Below are positions 1 to 7,945 of a DNA stretch of 39,901 bases, piece after piece (position 1 is the first letter of the stretch; every line of letters begins with the position of its first letter). The notes beneath the pieces are model-generated. The model saw only the letters and a list, made by a program, of their open reading frames with translations, had not been told where the DNA came from and did no database searches. A program made the translations under genes and the position numbers. This stretch comes from Geobacter sp. (lineage in GTDB: Bacteria > Desulfobacterota > Desulfuromonadia > Geobacterales > Pseudopelobacteraceae): positions 24,343-64,243 of the forward strand of contig PLYK01000132.1 of NCBI GenBank assembly GCA_003151775.1, read 5' to 3'.

Positions 1-3
1 ATT

Positions 4-1926
4 TTATTGTCTTTTCTTGGCTTTGCTCTTTACCGGCTTTGCGGACTTGCCCTTTTTAAACGTCTTCGTCTTCTTTCCCTTTCCGGACTTGACTTTCTTG
101 TGCCTTCTGCCGATCTTGCTGCTGATCTTGTGGGGCTCGGGATTGAACTCCTCTCGGATATTGTTCAACAATACCGAGGCCTCTTCAAGATTGGGGTCAG
201 CATTTTTGGCCGCTTCGAGCATCTCTTTCGCCTCGGTAAGCCGGCCTGTCTTCAGGTAGAGACGTCCCAGGGCATTGAGGGAGCGGGCGTGGTCCGGTTT
301 GAGTGCCAGAGCCTTTAAATAGCTGGCAATAGCATTGTCATAATCCTTCTTGAAATCGTAGATCAGGCCCAGCTTGTAGTGGTTGTTGGGATCATCGGGG
401 AAGAGTTCCGCCGTCCCCTTGAGCAGGTCGGTAACCTCGTCGTAGCGCTTGTCCTTGACATAGAGCGAAACCAGGGCGTTGCGCGTTTCCACATCGTCTT
501 TCTGCTGCACCAGAACCTTATTATAATGCTCAATGGCTTTGTCGTTCAAGCCCTTGACCTTGTAGAGGGCGGCAATCTCCCGGTTTGCATCCACATTATC
601 GGGCGACTGTTTCAGCACCGCCTGATACCCCTCGATGGCCAGGTTCGTTTCCTTGTTGCGGGCAAAGAGCCGCGCCAGCTTGAGCTGGATATCGGGGCTG
701 TTGGGTTTGAGCTTGAGAAATTCGCCGTACTGCTCCACCGCCTGGGCGCTGCTTCCGCGGTTCAGGTAGATATCAGCCAGGCGCAGCCTGGCATCGGCAT
801 TCTGCGGTTTGACCTGAACAGCCTGTCTGTAGGCCACCACTGCCTCGTCCAGCAGATCCTGTTTCTCATAGAGAATGCCCAGGTTAAGGTACACGTCGCT
901 TTTGGCGCTGTTCCGGTAAACCGCTTCCTTATAGGCGGCAACGGCTTCTTTATCCATGCCGGCTGAGCGGTACAGGTTGCCGAGTTTTTCATACGCCGCC
1001 ACTGCATCGGGCTGTTCCTTGATGGCCGTCTTCAGCCTCTCGAGCTCCTTTTCCAGCTCTGTCTGAGGCGGGGTTGCGGCCGGAGGCGCGGCAACCGCGG
1101 GGGAGGGAGAAGCGGCCGGAGGCGGGGCGGCCGGAGGCGTCTTTCCTTTGCCGCCCAAGAGCCTTTCATACTCGGCCTGTTTGCTTGCTCCTTTTATGGT
1201 GTAGATATCGGCCATCATCAGATGAATCTCGCGATTTTGGGGGTTGGAGACGGCGGCCTTCTTGAGCTCGTCCAGCGCAGGATCCAGTTCATTGCGCTCC
1301 AAATGGATTCCGGCAATGCCCATATGAGCCTTCCCGGAATCCGGATCGGCCGCCAGCGCCCGCCGGTACTCCTCCAGCGCCTTGTCCTGCTGACCGATGG
1401 CAACGTAGATCTCCGCCAAGCCGGTAAACACACCGGCGTCATCGGTCAATTCGCGGCCGGCTTCGTCGAAGTAATAGATGGCCAGGGGATAAACCTTGCG
1501 CTCCGCCAGGATCATCGCCATGGCCTTTTGATATTTGGGGTCGGAAATCGACGACAGGCCGCGGGCCAACTCAACCGAGGCCTCGTCATTCATCCCCTTT
1601 TGGGCGTACAAAAGCCCCAGATTGCCGCTTGCCAGGGGGAAGGATCGTTCCAGTTGCAACGCCTTGCGATATTCCGCAATCGCCCCGTCCTGATTGCCTG
1701 CCCGCTCGAACTGTAATGCGGTGACATAGTGGCCGGCAGCGCCGTCAGGACAGAGGGAGAGGATATCCGCTTCGGTCTTGTGTATCCGGGCTTCATCGCG
1801 GAACTGCCCCAGCTTCCCCGTAAGCTCCAGGGCCTTGGGGCATTTGTCGGCCCCGAATCCCCAGGTGAAACCGGTCAGCATGAGCACCGCGCAGGGCAGG
1901 GCAAGATATGTGCGAATCATAGGCAT
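4..1926 (-). CDS. Exported multi-TPR repeat protein
   Basis: Probably an exported scaffold or protein-interaction protein. A hydrophobic N-terminal segment (MIRTYLALPCAVLMLTGF) looks like a signal peptide. Two blocks of tetratricopeptide repeats follow, each repeat with the usual Ala/Gly/Tyr/Pro spacing (for example LYAQKG, AYKEAVYRN, LKLKPNSPDIQL). A Pro/Ala-rich linker of about 30 residues separates the blocks near residues 260-295, and the last 40 or so residues are very rich in lysine. The start at 1926 is preferred because an AAGGA lies 12 bases upstream and because the longer frame to 2061 would begin inside a predicted -35 box. Met48 of the longer frame (1920) is an alternative. No enzyme domain is seen and the partner is unknown. 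It is divergent from the HDOD gene. The lysine tail may bind polyanions such as envelope polymers; this is inference. Confidence 0.85.
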   Translation of the reverse strand: MPMIRTYLALPCAVLMLTGFTWGFGADKCPKALELTGKLGQFRDEARIHKTEADILSLCPDGAAGHYVTALQFERAGNQDGAIAEYRKALQLERSFPLASGNLGLLYAQKGMNDEASVELARGLSSISDPKYQKAMAMILAERKVYPLAIYYFDEAGRELTDDAGVFTGLAEIYVAIGQQDKALEEYRRALAADPDSGKAHMGIAGIHLERNELDPALDELKKAAVSNPQNREIHLMMADIYTIKGASKQAEYERLLGGKGKTPPAAPPPAASPSPAVAAPPAATPPQTELEKELERLKTAIKEQPDAVAAYEKLGNLYRSAGMDKEAVAAYKEAVYRNSAKSDVYLNLGILYEKQDLLDEAVVAYRQAVQVKPQNADARLRLADIYLNRGSSAQAVEQYGEFLKLKPNSPDIQLKLARLFARNKETNLAIEGYQAVLKQSPDNVDANREIAALYKVKGLNDKAIEHYNKVLVQQKDDVETRNALVSLYVKDKRYDEVTDLLKGTAELFPDDPNNHYKLGLIYDFKKDYDNAIASYLKALALKPDHARSLNALGRLYLKTGRLTEAKEMLEAAKNADPNLEEASVLLNNIREEFNPEPHKISSKIGRRHKKVKSGKGKKTKTFKKGKSAKPVKSKAKKRQ

Positions 1927-1949
1927 GTTCTTGGGTTGTCCTTGTGATC

Positions 1950-2015
1950 GGTGTCCTGCGCGGTTAATCCATTCCTTGCCGGAATTAGTGCGGCGGACTA
2001 ACCGCACAGGACACC
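1950..2015 (-). promoter_or_regulatory. Long inverted repeat in the TPR gene leader
   Basis: Arms 1950-1966 and 1999-2015 are complementary over 17 bases with one mismatch (GGTGTCCTGYGCGGTTA). Inside the loop a second small hairpin (ATTCC/GGAAT, 1971-1985) is nested. It lies between the predicted transcription start (about 2026) and the start codon (1926), so it would fold in the mRNA leader. No U-tract follows, so it is not a simple terminator. It may be an mRNA-stability or regulatory element, or the footprint of a small mobile repeat. Confidence 0.6.
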
Positions 2016-2032
2016 AGATCGAATGTCGGGGG

Positions 2033-2061
2033 ATTATACACAGCACGTGGTCAGAATTCAA
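2033..2061 (-). promoter_or_regulatory. Sigma70-type promoter for the TPR gene
   Basis: On the minus strand a -35 TTGAAT (2056-2061) and a perfect -10 TATAAT (2033-2038) are separated by 17 bases. Transcription would begin near 2026 and give a leader of about 100 nt containing the inverted repeat. Confidence 0.7.
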
Positions 2062-2173
2062 TTATTTAGGCAAATATCTTTGATTATTTACATTTTTATG
2101 CAATAATTTTCACCTGTATAACACCTGCCGGGCATACTCCGCTTGCATGCCGTAAGCAGCAAGGAGCAGCGAG

Positions 2174-3019
2174 ATGAATCAAGAGCTTGAGGCGTTGATC
2201 ATGAATGCCAGTGACCTGCCCACCATCCCGGTGGTCGCAACCAAGGTCATGCAACTCATAGAAAGCGAAAACACCACCTCGGAAGAGCTGGCCAAGATAG
2301 TGGCGTCCGATCCGGCCGTTGCCGCCCGTGTCCTGAAGATCTCGAACTCGTCCTTTTACGGCTGCCAGCGCCAGATCCAGACGCTGTCCCATGCCATCAT
2401 GATCCTCGGTTTCAGCACCCTGAAAAGCCTCGTGGTGGCGGCTTCGCTCAAACAGGTTTACAAGCCCTACGGCCTTACCGAGAAAATGCTTTGGGAGCAC
2501 TCTTTCGGCGCCGGCCTGGCCGCCCGCATCATCGCCGGCGCAAGCCGGCTGGTAAATGAGGATGAGGCCTTTCTGGGCGGCCTGTTCCACGATATCGGCA
2601 AGATCATCATGAACAACATGGACAGCAAGCAATTTCAAAGCGTCATGCAGAAATGCTACAATGACCGGATTTCATTTCTGGAGGCCGAACGACAGGTATA
2701 TCCCTACAACCATGCAGAAGTTGGCGCGCTGGTCATCAAGAAATGGAACTTCCCCGAGATCCTGATGCATGCCGTCCTGAAGCACCACACCTTCGATTTC
2801 GACGCCGACGAAGATCCATATCGGGTACGGCTGGCCTGCGTTGTCGGGCTGGCAAACCTCTTCTGCCACAGGGTAGGGGCGGGCATGCGCGAGCCGGAGG
2901 ATTTTGCGCTCCACGAGACACCGCCTGCCATCATTCTCAACATCGATGAGGAACAGTTGAACTTTATGCTTGAAACCTTCGTGGAGGCATTCAACCGGGA
3001 CAAGGTCTTGTTCAGCTAA
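2174..3019 (+). CDS. HDOD-domain signalling protein
   Basis: A single HDOD domain occupies nearly all of the 281 residues. The N-terminal helices contain the typical DLPTIPVVATKVMQL segment. The central part has ISNSSFYG and a degenerate HD motif (FHDIGKIIMNN). The C-terminal part has NHAEVGALVIKKWNFP followed by HAVLKHH. HDOD proteins resemble HD phosphohydrolases but usually lack catalysis and act as output or adaptor modules in chemotaxis, cell-cycle or second-messenger signalling. The start is supported by AAGGAG at 2161 with good spacing. No receiver or GGDEF domain is attached. The neighbouring TPR gene is divergent, so a functional link is not implied. Family assignment is secure; the biological process is unknown. 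Confidence 0.9.
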   Translation: MNQELEALIMNASDLPTIPVVATKVMQLIESENTTSEELAKIVASDPAVAARVLKISNSSFYGCQRQIQTLSHAIMILGFSTLKSLVVAASLKQVYKPYGLTEKMLWEHSFGAGLAARIIAGASRLVNEDEAFLGGLFHDIGKIIMNNMDSKQFQSVMQKCYNDRISFLEAERQVYPYNHAEVGALVIKKWNFPEILMHAVLKHHTFDFDADEDPYRVRLACVVGLANLFCHRVGAGMREPEDFALHETPPAIILNIDEEQLNFMLETFVEAFNRDKVLFS

Positions 3020-3086
3020 AAAGGGCGTTCAAACGCGCCACAACCGCTTTCGCGTCTTTTTTCCAGCGCCTTTTCACTGGTTTTTT

Positions 3087-3195
3087 TCAGCAATGTCCGG
3101 TTAGGAAATTGCATTCGACTGAAACATGCTCTAAAGTCCCCCCTCCCCTTGCGGGAGGGGGAGCTAACTGCAAATACCAAACCGGACAACGCTGA
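3087..3195. repeat. Nested inverted-repeat element with GC-rich palindrome
   Basis: The 324-base gap between the HDOD gene and def holds a symmetrical element of about 109 bp. The outer arms begin TCAGCAATGTCCGGTT (3087-3102) and end in its near complement (3180-3195). The similarity continues inward for about 27 bases per arm with a few mismatches. At the centre is a GC-rich palindrome (about 3136-3163, CTCCCCTTGCGGGAGGGG). The same kind of core occurs near 30.24 and 35.35 kb. No coding potential is seen. It may be a MITE-like or REP-like element. Confidence 0.6.
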
Positions 3196-3284
3196 GTTTT
3201 TATTGAACAATCGATGCATCGTCCTCCCGCTGATCCGCCTGATCGAGTCTGTCACACCCCCGTGCTGCCAATCAAGATGATAAA

Positions 3285-3313
3285 TTGATTTTTTTTATCC
3301 GAAATAGTATCAT
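3285..3313 (+). promoter_or_regulatory. Promoter of the def-fmt operon
   Basis: A -35 TTGATT (3285-3290) and -10 TATCAT (3308-3313) are separated by 17 bases, followed by an AT-rich discriminator. The start of def lies about 25 bases downstream of the predicted transcription start. Confidence 0.6.
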
Positions 3314-3343
3314 AATAAATTAGAATACGTCGCAAGGATGTCT

Positions 3344-3859
3344 ATGATCCGCACAATTCTCACCTATCCCAACCCCGAACTCAAGAAAAAGTCGGCGCCC
3401 GTCGCTGTTATCAATGATTCCCTGCTGCAACTGGTCAAAGACTTGGCAGAAACCATGTACGACGCACCGGGGGTCGGCCTGGCCGCACCACAGATCGGCG
3501 TGCATCAGCGCGTTATCGTGATCGATGTCTCCGCCAAGGACGAACAGCCTGAATTGATTGTGGCAATCAACCCGGTCATTGTCCATGCCGAGGGAGAATC
3601 GTATGAAGAGGAGGGCTGCCTTTCCGTCCCCGGCTATGCCGCCAATGTCCGCCGCCATGCCAGCGTGGTGGTCAAGGGACTGGACCTGGAAGGGAACGAA
3701 AAGAGCTGGCGGGCAGAAGAACTGCTGGCCATTGCCTTCCAGCATGAGATCGATCATTTGGACGGGGTTCTCTTTGTCGATCACCTTTCGCCGCTCAAAC
3801 GCGACCTGTTCCAGCGCAAACTCCGCAAGGCCGCCGAAGAGAAAGGGGGCGACAAATGA
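3344..3859 (+). CDS. def: Peptide deformylase
   Basis: Removes the formyl group from the N-terminal methionine of new proteins; a cytoplasmic metalloenzyme. All three family motifs are present: GVGLAAPQIG, EEGCLSVPG (Cys metal ligand) and QHEIDHLDG (two His ligands and the catalytic Glu). Length (171 residues) is normal. The start at 3344 is chosen over the ATG at 3338 because AAGGA (3334-3338) overlaps the upstream ATG but sits five bases before the second one. The stop overlaps the fmt start in an ATGA, so deformylase and formyltransferase are translationally coupled, the common bacterial arrangement. A second, more divergent deformylase lies at 30966-31472. Confidence 0.96.
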   Translation: MIRTILTYPNPELKKKSAPVAVINDSLLQLVKDLAETMYDAPGVGLAAPQIGVHQRVIVIDVSAKDEQPELIVAINPVIVHAEGESYEEEGCLSVPGYAANVRRHASVVVKGLDLEGNEKSWRAEELLAIAFQHEIDHLDGVLFVDHLSPLKRDLFQRKLRKAAEEKGGDK

Positions 3860-4818
3860 CCGGCTGGCGGGTGATTTTCATGGGGACCCCGGAATTTGCG
3901 TGCTCCACATTGCAAGTGCTCATAGATCGCGGTGAACAGTTGCTGGCGGTGGTTACCCAGCCGGACCGGCCCAAAGGACGCGGCCAGAAGCTAAAGCCGC
4001 CGCCGGTCAAGGAACTGGCGTTACGTCACGGCATCCCGGTGCGCCAACCCCTCAAGGTACGCGACCCGGCCTTTATCGAAGACATTGTGCGGCTCAAACC
4101 GGATGTGATCGTGGTGGTGGCCTTTGGGCAGATCCTTCCCACGGCGCTCCTGAAAATTCCCCCCCATGGCTGCATCAACGTCCATGCCTCGCTTTTGCCC
4201 CGTTACCGCGGGGCCGCACCGCTCAATTGGTGCATCATCAACGGCGAGAGCGAAACCGGCGTTACGACCATGCTGATGGACGCCGGCCTGGATACAGGCC
4301 CAATGCTGCTCCACCGGTCAACACCCATTGATGAAAACGAGAATATTGCCGCACTCCACGACCGCATCTCAATGATGGGCGCACAACTGTTGGCCGAGAC
4401 CCTGGATGGGCTCAAAGCCGCCTCCATACCGCCGCGGGAACAGGATAACGCCAGTTCCTGTTATGCCCCCATGCTGAAGAAGGAGGATGGGCTGATCGTC
4501 TGGTCCCGTGACGCCCGCGCCATCCATAACCAGGTGCGCGGCATGAGCGTCTGGCCCGGCGCCTATACCTTTATGGACGGCCAGATGCTAAAGATCTGCC
4601 GCACGCGGGCCGGCAGCGGCAGCGGCCAACCGGGTACGGTGCTGCGGGCTGGCAAGGGGACGCTCGAAATTGCCTGCCTGACCGGGAGCCTGATTATCGA
4701 AGAGTTGCAGACAGCGGGAAAAAAACGATTGGATTCGGCCAGTTTCCTGGCTGGTTGCCCGGTTTCGGAAGGTTCCCTGCTTGGCGGTGAAATCAGCGGT
4801 GGGGATAGACAGCAATGA
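3856..4818 (+). CDS. fmt: Methionyl-tRNA formyltransferase
   Basis: Transfers a formyl group from 10-formyltetrahydrofolate to initiator Met-tRNA in the cytoplasm, producing the substrate whose product def later deformylates. The N-terminal formyltransferase domain begins with VIFMGTPEFA and carries the folate-site segment VHASLLPRYRGAAPLNW, with the conserved Asn/His/Asp triad region in this half. The C-terminal OB-like tRNA-binding domain includes NQVRGMSVWPGAY. Length (320 residues) is typical. Both ends overlap neighbours by four bases (ATGA), with def upstream and the DUF116 gene downstream, indicating one operon. Identification is secure. Confidence 0.96.
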   Translation: MTGWRVIFMGTPEFACSTLQVLIDRGEQLLAVVTQPDRPKGRGQKLKPPPVKELALRHGIPVRQPLKVRDPAFIEDIVRLKPDVIVVVAFGQILPTALLKIPPHGCINVHASLLPRYRGAAPLNWCIINGESETGVTTMLMDAGLDTGPMLLHRSTPIDENENIAALHDRISMMGAQLLAETLDGLKAASIPPREQDNASSCYAPMLKKEDGLIVWSRDARAIHNQVRGMSVWPGAYTFMDGQMLKICRTRAGSGSGQPGTVLRAGKGTLEIACLTGSLIIEELQTAGKKRLDSASFLAGCPVSEGSLLGGEISGGDRQQ

Positions 4819-5612
4819 CCGGCGCCAAAGGAACCAACACCCCGCCCCGCAAACGCCTGTTCATCTCGCTGATGGGCTTCACCTGCCTGATCTTGGTGGG
4901 GCTTATCTTTCTTGCCTGGTGGGTTCCCAATCGCGGCCTTGCCAACATCCACCCCCAACTGCCCAATATCGTCGGTATCGCCGTGGTGGTGCTTTCGGGC
5001 GTCGCCATTCTGGGGACCGGCCTTTTGGTCTTGACCACCGCCCTGGGCAAGGATATCTTTTTCACCCGCTTCATGCGCCTGGTGGTAATCAAGTTTCTCC
5101 TGCCGATGATCGAGTTGGTAGGGCGCGGGCTGGGGCTTGACAAGGACAGTATCCGCCAATCCTTCATTGCCATGAACAACAGCCTGGTCATCTCGCAGCG
5201 CCAGAAGGTCAGGCCCGACCGCATCCTGGTGTTGCTCCCCCACTGCATACAGCTTTTCGACTGCGAGATCAAGGTCACCGGCGACATCAGGAAATGCGTG
5301 CAGTGCGGCCGTTGCGACATCAAGGGATTGGTGGGCATCGGCCAGAAATACCATGTGGACATATCCGTGGCCACCGGTGGCACACTTGCCCGTAAGGTGA
5401 TCGTGGAAAAACGCCCCAAGCTGGTGCTGGCCGTGGCATGCGAGCGCGACCTCACCTCCGGCATCAAGGACTGTTACCCCTTGCCGGTAATCGGCATTCT
5501 CAACAATCGCCCCTTCGGCCCCTGCTTCAATACCACCGTCGATACCGCCAAGATCGACGAGGCCCTGAGCCAGGTGATTATCCTGGAAGAGCCGGCCTCG
5601 CCAACCGCCTGA
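4815..5612 (+). CDS. DUF116 membrane protein with Cys-rich motif
   Basis: Two hydrophobic segments near residues 15-36 and 50-74 place the N-terminal third in the membrane. The cytoplasmic remainder is the DUF116 domain. It contains PHCIQLFDC (Cys144 and Cys150) and the cluster CVQCGRC (Cys161, 164, 167), then further cysteines in ACERDL, KDC and GPCF. The Cys spacing suggests an iron-sulfur or other metal site, but the biochemical role of the family is not established. It overlaps fmt by four bases, so it is co-expressed with the N-terminal formylation and deformylation genes. This adjacency occurs in Geobacter-type genomes as far as I recall. A role in methionine or tRNA chemistry is only a guess from context. 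Confidence 0.85.
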   Translation: MTGAKGTNTPPRKRLFISLMGFTCLILVGLIFLAWWVPNRGLANIHPQLPNIVGIAVVVLSGVAILGTGLLVLTTALGKDIFFTRFMRLVVIKFLLPMIELVGRGLGLDKDSIRQSFIAMNNSLVISQRQKVRPDRILVLLPHCIQLFDCEIKVTGDIRKCVQCGRCDIKGLVGIGQKYHVDISVATGGTLARKVIVEKRPKLVLAVACERDLTSGIKDCYPLPVIGILNNRPFGPCFNTTVDTAKIDEALSQVIILEEPASPTA

Positions 5613-5624
5613 AACACAACTTGT

Positions 5625-6038
5625 CTACAGGTTACGCCAGCGGGTCATGAATTCTGCCGGAGAAAGGATGGGCGTTCCTTCGAATTCTCCAAGGCGTTTC
5701 AGGTGCTCGTCCCCGAAAACGATGCAGGCGGCGCGGGCCTTTTGGGCGCATTCGAGGAACTTGTCGCCGACCGGATCGGCCTCGACTGCATGCAGGTCGT
5801 TGTCGATGACAACAAAAACGATTTGTTGTCTGGTTTTGAACAGCTCCAGAAGCTCTTTCAATTCGGGCTCCCCGGCCAGGCCCATGCGAGCGAGAACTTC
5901 CAGGTACTCAGTAAGGATTTCCGCACAGAGACAGATGGTGACCTGACCGGTTTTCCACAGGTCGATGATCAGCCGCGGCGTTCCTTTCGGGCTCAAAAAG
6001 GAAGAAATAAAGGCATTCGTGTCGATGACAACCTTCAC
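5625..6038 (-). CDS. PIN-domain toxin, module 1
   Basis: A 137-residue PIN-domain protein of the type annotated as putative toxin-antitoxin toxin. It begins MKVVIDTNAFISSFLSPKG, giving the first acidic residue. The second is in AEILTEYLEVL, and further acidic residues follow in VEADPVGDKFLE and FGDEHL. PIN toxins are Mg-dependent RNases that cleave tRNA, rRNA or mRNA when the antitoxin is lost. It follows the ribbon-helix-helix antitoxin gene with a four-base ATGA overlap, the standard module layout. The ends converge with the DUF116 gene, leaving 12 bases between stops. The RNA target cannot be read from sequence. Confidence 0.85.
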   Translation of the reverse strand: MKVVIDTNAFISSFLSPKGTPRLIIDLWKTGQVTICLCAEILTEYLEVLARMGLAGEPELKELLELFKTRQQIVFVVIDNDLHAVEADPVGDKFLECAQKARAACIVFGDEHLKRLGEFEGTPILSPAEFMTRWRNL

Positions 6039-6280
6039 CGACTTGCCCGTGTCTCCCGGATGATCCGGTCAACGTCCTTGGCGTTTACCCCAAGCTTATC
6101 GGCCTTGGCGCCGATACGATCCCAAAGGTCATCCACTACCTGGGAGAGGTCCGCTTTACGGACATAGTTCTCGATCAGCTCCCGCATTTTCTCGCTGGCG
6201 GTCTTCCCCTCCATGCGGGAGACACGCTGGAACCGCTCCTTGGTCTCATCGTCGATACGAATCACCATCTGCCTGGTCAT
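6035..6280 (-). CDS. Ribbon-helix-helix antitoxin, module 1
   Basis: An 81-residue antitoxin candidate. The N-terminus (MVIRIDDETKERFQRV) matches a ribbon-helix-helix DNA-binding fold: a short beta strand, then helices containing GKTASEKMRELI. The C-terminal half (residues 45-81) is helical and acidic/basic, likely the toxin-wrapping segment. GAGGTGA just before the ATG at 6280 is a good ribosome-binding site. The gene precedes and overlaps its toxin by four bases. A palindrome and a strong promoter lie directly upstream, fitting autorepression by the toxin-antitoxin complex. This last point follows from family behaviour and was not seen directly. Confidence 0.85.
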   Translation of the reverse strand: MTRQMVIRIDDETKERFQRVSRMEGKTASEKMRELIENYVRKADLSQVVDDLWDRIGAKADKLGVNAKDVDRIIRETRASR

Positions 6281-6298
6281 GGCTCACCTCGTCTATAT

Positions 6299-6338
6299 TG
6301 TATATACATACTATACAAATCGTGCCGTTTGGTGTCAA
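6299..6338 (-). promoter_or_regulatory. Promoter and operator of toxin-antitoxin module 1
   Basis: On the minus strand a consensus -35 TTGACA (6333-6338) and -10 TATAGT (6310-6315) are separated by 17 bases. Directly downstream is the perfect 10-bp palindrome TGTATATACA (6299-6308), which overlaps the expected transcription start. It is a good candidate operator for the ribbon-helix-helix antitoxin. Confidence 0.7.
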
Positions 6339-6380
6339 CATGAGTATCTGCGGCTTAACCAGTCAGGCGTCCGCTTCCTT

Positions 6381-6767
6381 TTACCATTCCACTTGTACCG
6401 GATAGCTGCTGATGTGCGTATCCGGGGTGAGTATGGTCATGCCGCCGGCAATGGCCTGGCAGATGAGGATGCGGTCGAATGGGTCTTTGTGATATTCAGG
6501 CAGGCGGGACAATTGCAGCACGGAGGCTTCATCCAGAGGCAGAGTATCGATCTGGTGGCGGATACGGTTGTTTTTGATGAAGTCGTGCGCCGGTTCGGGT
6601 AGTGGCAATTTACCCAACTTGTTTTTTACAATAATCTCCCAAGCCGAGGCAACGCTGAGAAAGACATCGTTTGCCGGTTCGGCAAACAGCCGCCGGGCAT
6701 TCGGGGAGAGTTCCCGGCTGTCGGCTACCAGCCAGAGAAACGAACAGGTGTCCAACAGGATATTCAT
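6381..6767 (-). CDS. PIN-domain toxin (VapC-like), module 2
   Basis: A 128-residue PIN RNase. The acidic active-site residues are visible in order: LLDTCSFLWLVAD (Asp6), VASAWEIIVK (Glu), KDPFDRILICQA (Asp) and LTPDTHI (Asp). This arrangement fits the VapC-like group often paired with Phd/YefM antitoxins. The start overlaps the antitoxin stop by four bases. It is unrelated in sequence to the PIN toxin of module 1 beyond the shared fold, so the two modules are not a recent duplication. The cellular RNA target is unknown. Confidence 0.88.
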   Translation of the reverse strand: MNILLDTCSFLWLVADSRELSPNARRLFAEPANDVFLSVASAWEIIVKNKLGKLPLPEPAHDFIKNNRIRHQIDTLPLDEASVLQLSRLPEYHKDPFDRILICQAIAGGMTILTPDTHISSYPVQVEW

Positions 6768-7009
6768 TGCTCCTCGCCAGAGAACAATGCGATAGTTTCG
6801 TCCGGCAGCTCATCGAAAAATGAAGCCGGCACCGAGAATGTCCCCTTGGCAAGACCAATCGGACGTTTTTCATGAGACTTGGTGGCGATGGGGCGTATTT
6901 CCGCCACGGGTTTATTCCGTTTGCAGAGAATAAAACTCTCTCCCTTGGCAACCTCGTCAAGGTAATGCGACAGGTGTGTTTTTGCTTCTTGGACATTTAT
7001 TGTGTTCAT
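6764..7009 (-). CDS. Phd/YefM-type antitoxin, module 2
   Basis: An 81-residue antitoxin. The N-terminus MNTINVQEAKTHLSHYLDEV and the following GESFILCKRNKPVAEIRP are the classic Phd/YefM DNA-binding and dimerisation segment. The C-terminal tail (LPDETIALFSGEEQ) would bind and block the toxin. It overlaps the VapC-like gene by four bases. No Shine-Dalgarno sequence is seen before the ATG, and the best promoter would start transcription only a few bases upstream, so a leaderless mRNA is possible. The start is fixed by the family's N-terminal pattern. Confidence 0.85.
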   Translation of the reverse strand: MNTINVQEAKTHLSHYLDEVAKGESFILCKRNKPVAEIRPIATKSHEKRPIGLAKGTFSVPASFFDELPDETIALFSGEEQ

Positions 7010-7018
7010 GATGGTTTA

Positions 7019-7047
7019 ATAGTAGATCATTAACCTGACCAGGTCAA
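7019..7047 (-). promoter_or_regulatory. Promoter of toxin-antitoxin module 2
   Basis: On the minus strand, -35 TTGACC (7042-7047) and -10 TACTAT (7019-7024) are 17 bases apart. The inverted repeat TGACC-A-GGTCA (7036-7046) overlaps the -35 and may be an operator. The predicted transcription start (about 7012) is nearly at the start codon (7009). Between 7048 and 7222 I see nothing further. Confidence 0.55.
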
Positions 7048-7222
7048 TAGTTTAAGTACTCATTTGGCGTAGTTTGAGAGTGGAACAAACCGGGGACTGG
7101 AAGCAATCGACATATTTTTAGAAAGACGCTTTTGAGGAAACAACTTAGCATCTTGGAAGCCCCAGATGTGTTCCTTTGTTAAAGGGGGACTTGATCGTTA
7201 GCGGAAGATCGATGTTAATCAG

Positions 7223-7945
7223 CTATTTCATTGCACCCAGAAACAGCCCCTTTAGCCGTTCCCGTGGCAGGTTTGCCGGCACGTCTTCGGCAATCACCTT
7301 TCCCAGTGCCATGACATAGACCCGGTCGGCGATGGCGAAGACCGCATCGACATTCTGTTCAACTATGAGCATGGCTGTTTGGTATGAGTCTCGTATACCC
7401 CTGATCGTCGTGAAGCTCTTTTTCAGGGCTGCCGGTGCAAGGCCGAGGGAGGGCTCGTCGAGAAGGAGGAGCTTCGGCCGCAACATCAGCGCACGGCCGA
7501 GGGCGAGCATCTGCTTTTCGCCGCCACTCAGATCGCCGGCATCGTATTTTTGCCGTGCCGCCAGTTCGGGAAATAGGGCGAAGACTTCGGCCATGCGGGA
7601 GGTGGCAAGTCCCTTGTCCGTGAGGGTGTAGCCACCTATAGCAAGATTCTCGGTAACAGTCAGGTCGTCGAAGACCATATTCCCCTGCGGCGAGTAGGCT
7701 ATTCCGAGGGGCACGTTGTCGGACGGCTTGTTGCCGTTAATCCGTGCGCCGTGGTAAAGGATATCCCCCTTTCTGGCCGCCAGCATACCGATGACGCTTT
7801 TCAGCACCGTCGATTTCCCCGCGCCGTTCGGGCCGATGATGGCGACTATTTCACCCGGCATCACAGTTAGCGAGACACCTTGCAGAACCGGTTTCCGGTT
7901 GTAACCTGCTTCAAGGTCGATGATTTCCAGCACCGGTCCGCTCAT
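7223..7945 (-). CDS. livF: Branched-chain-type ABC transporter ATPase LivF
   Basis: Cytoplasmic ATPase of a branched-chain amino acid/amide-type (HAAT) importer, powering transport together with LivG. Walker A GPNGAGKST, signature LSGGEKQML and Walker B LLLLDEPSLGLAP are all present, followed by the switch His region in VEQNVDAV. Length (240 residues) is normal. It overlaps livG by four bases and is the last gene of the long minus-strand run. Codon use is GC-rich, like the flanking core genes and unlike the AT-rich genes upstream. The true substrate is uncertain, since HAAT systems also carry urea, amides or aromatic acids. Confidence 0.93.
   Translation of the reverse strand: MSGPVLEIIDLEAGYNRKPVLQGVSLTVMPGEIVAIIGPNGAGKSTVLKSVIGMLAARKGDILYHGARINGNKPSDNVPLGIAYSPQGNMVFDDLTVTENLAIGGYTLTDKGLATSRMAEVFALFPELAARQKYDAGDLSGGEKQMLALGRALMLRPKLLLLDEPSLGLAPAALKKSFTTIRGIRDSYQTAMLIVEQNVDAVFAIADRVYVMALGKVIAEDVPANLPRERLKGLFLGAMK

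Noticed and set aside
2140-2160. A possible sigma54 promoter before the HDOD gene (GG and GC elements).
   Set aside because: The spacing between the GG and GC elements is about two bases too long.
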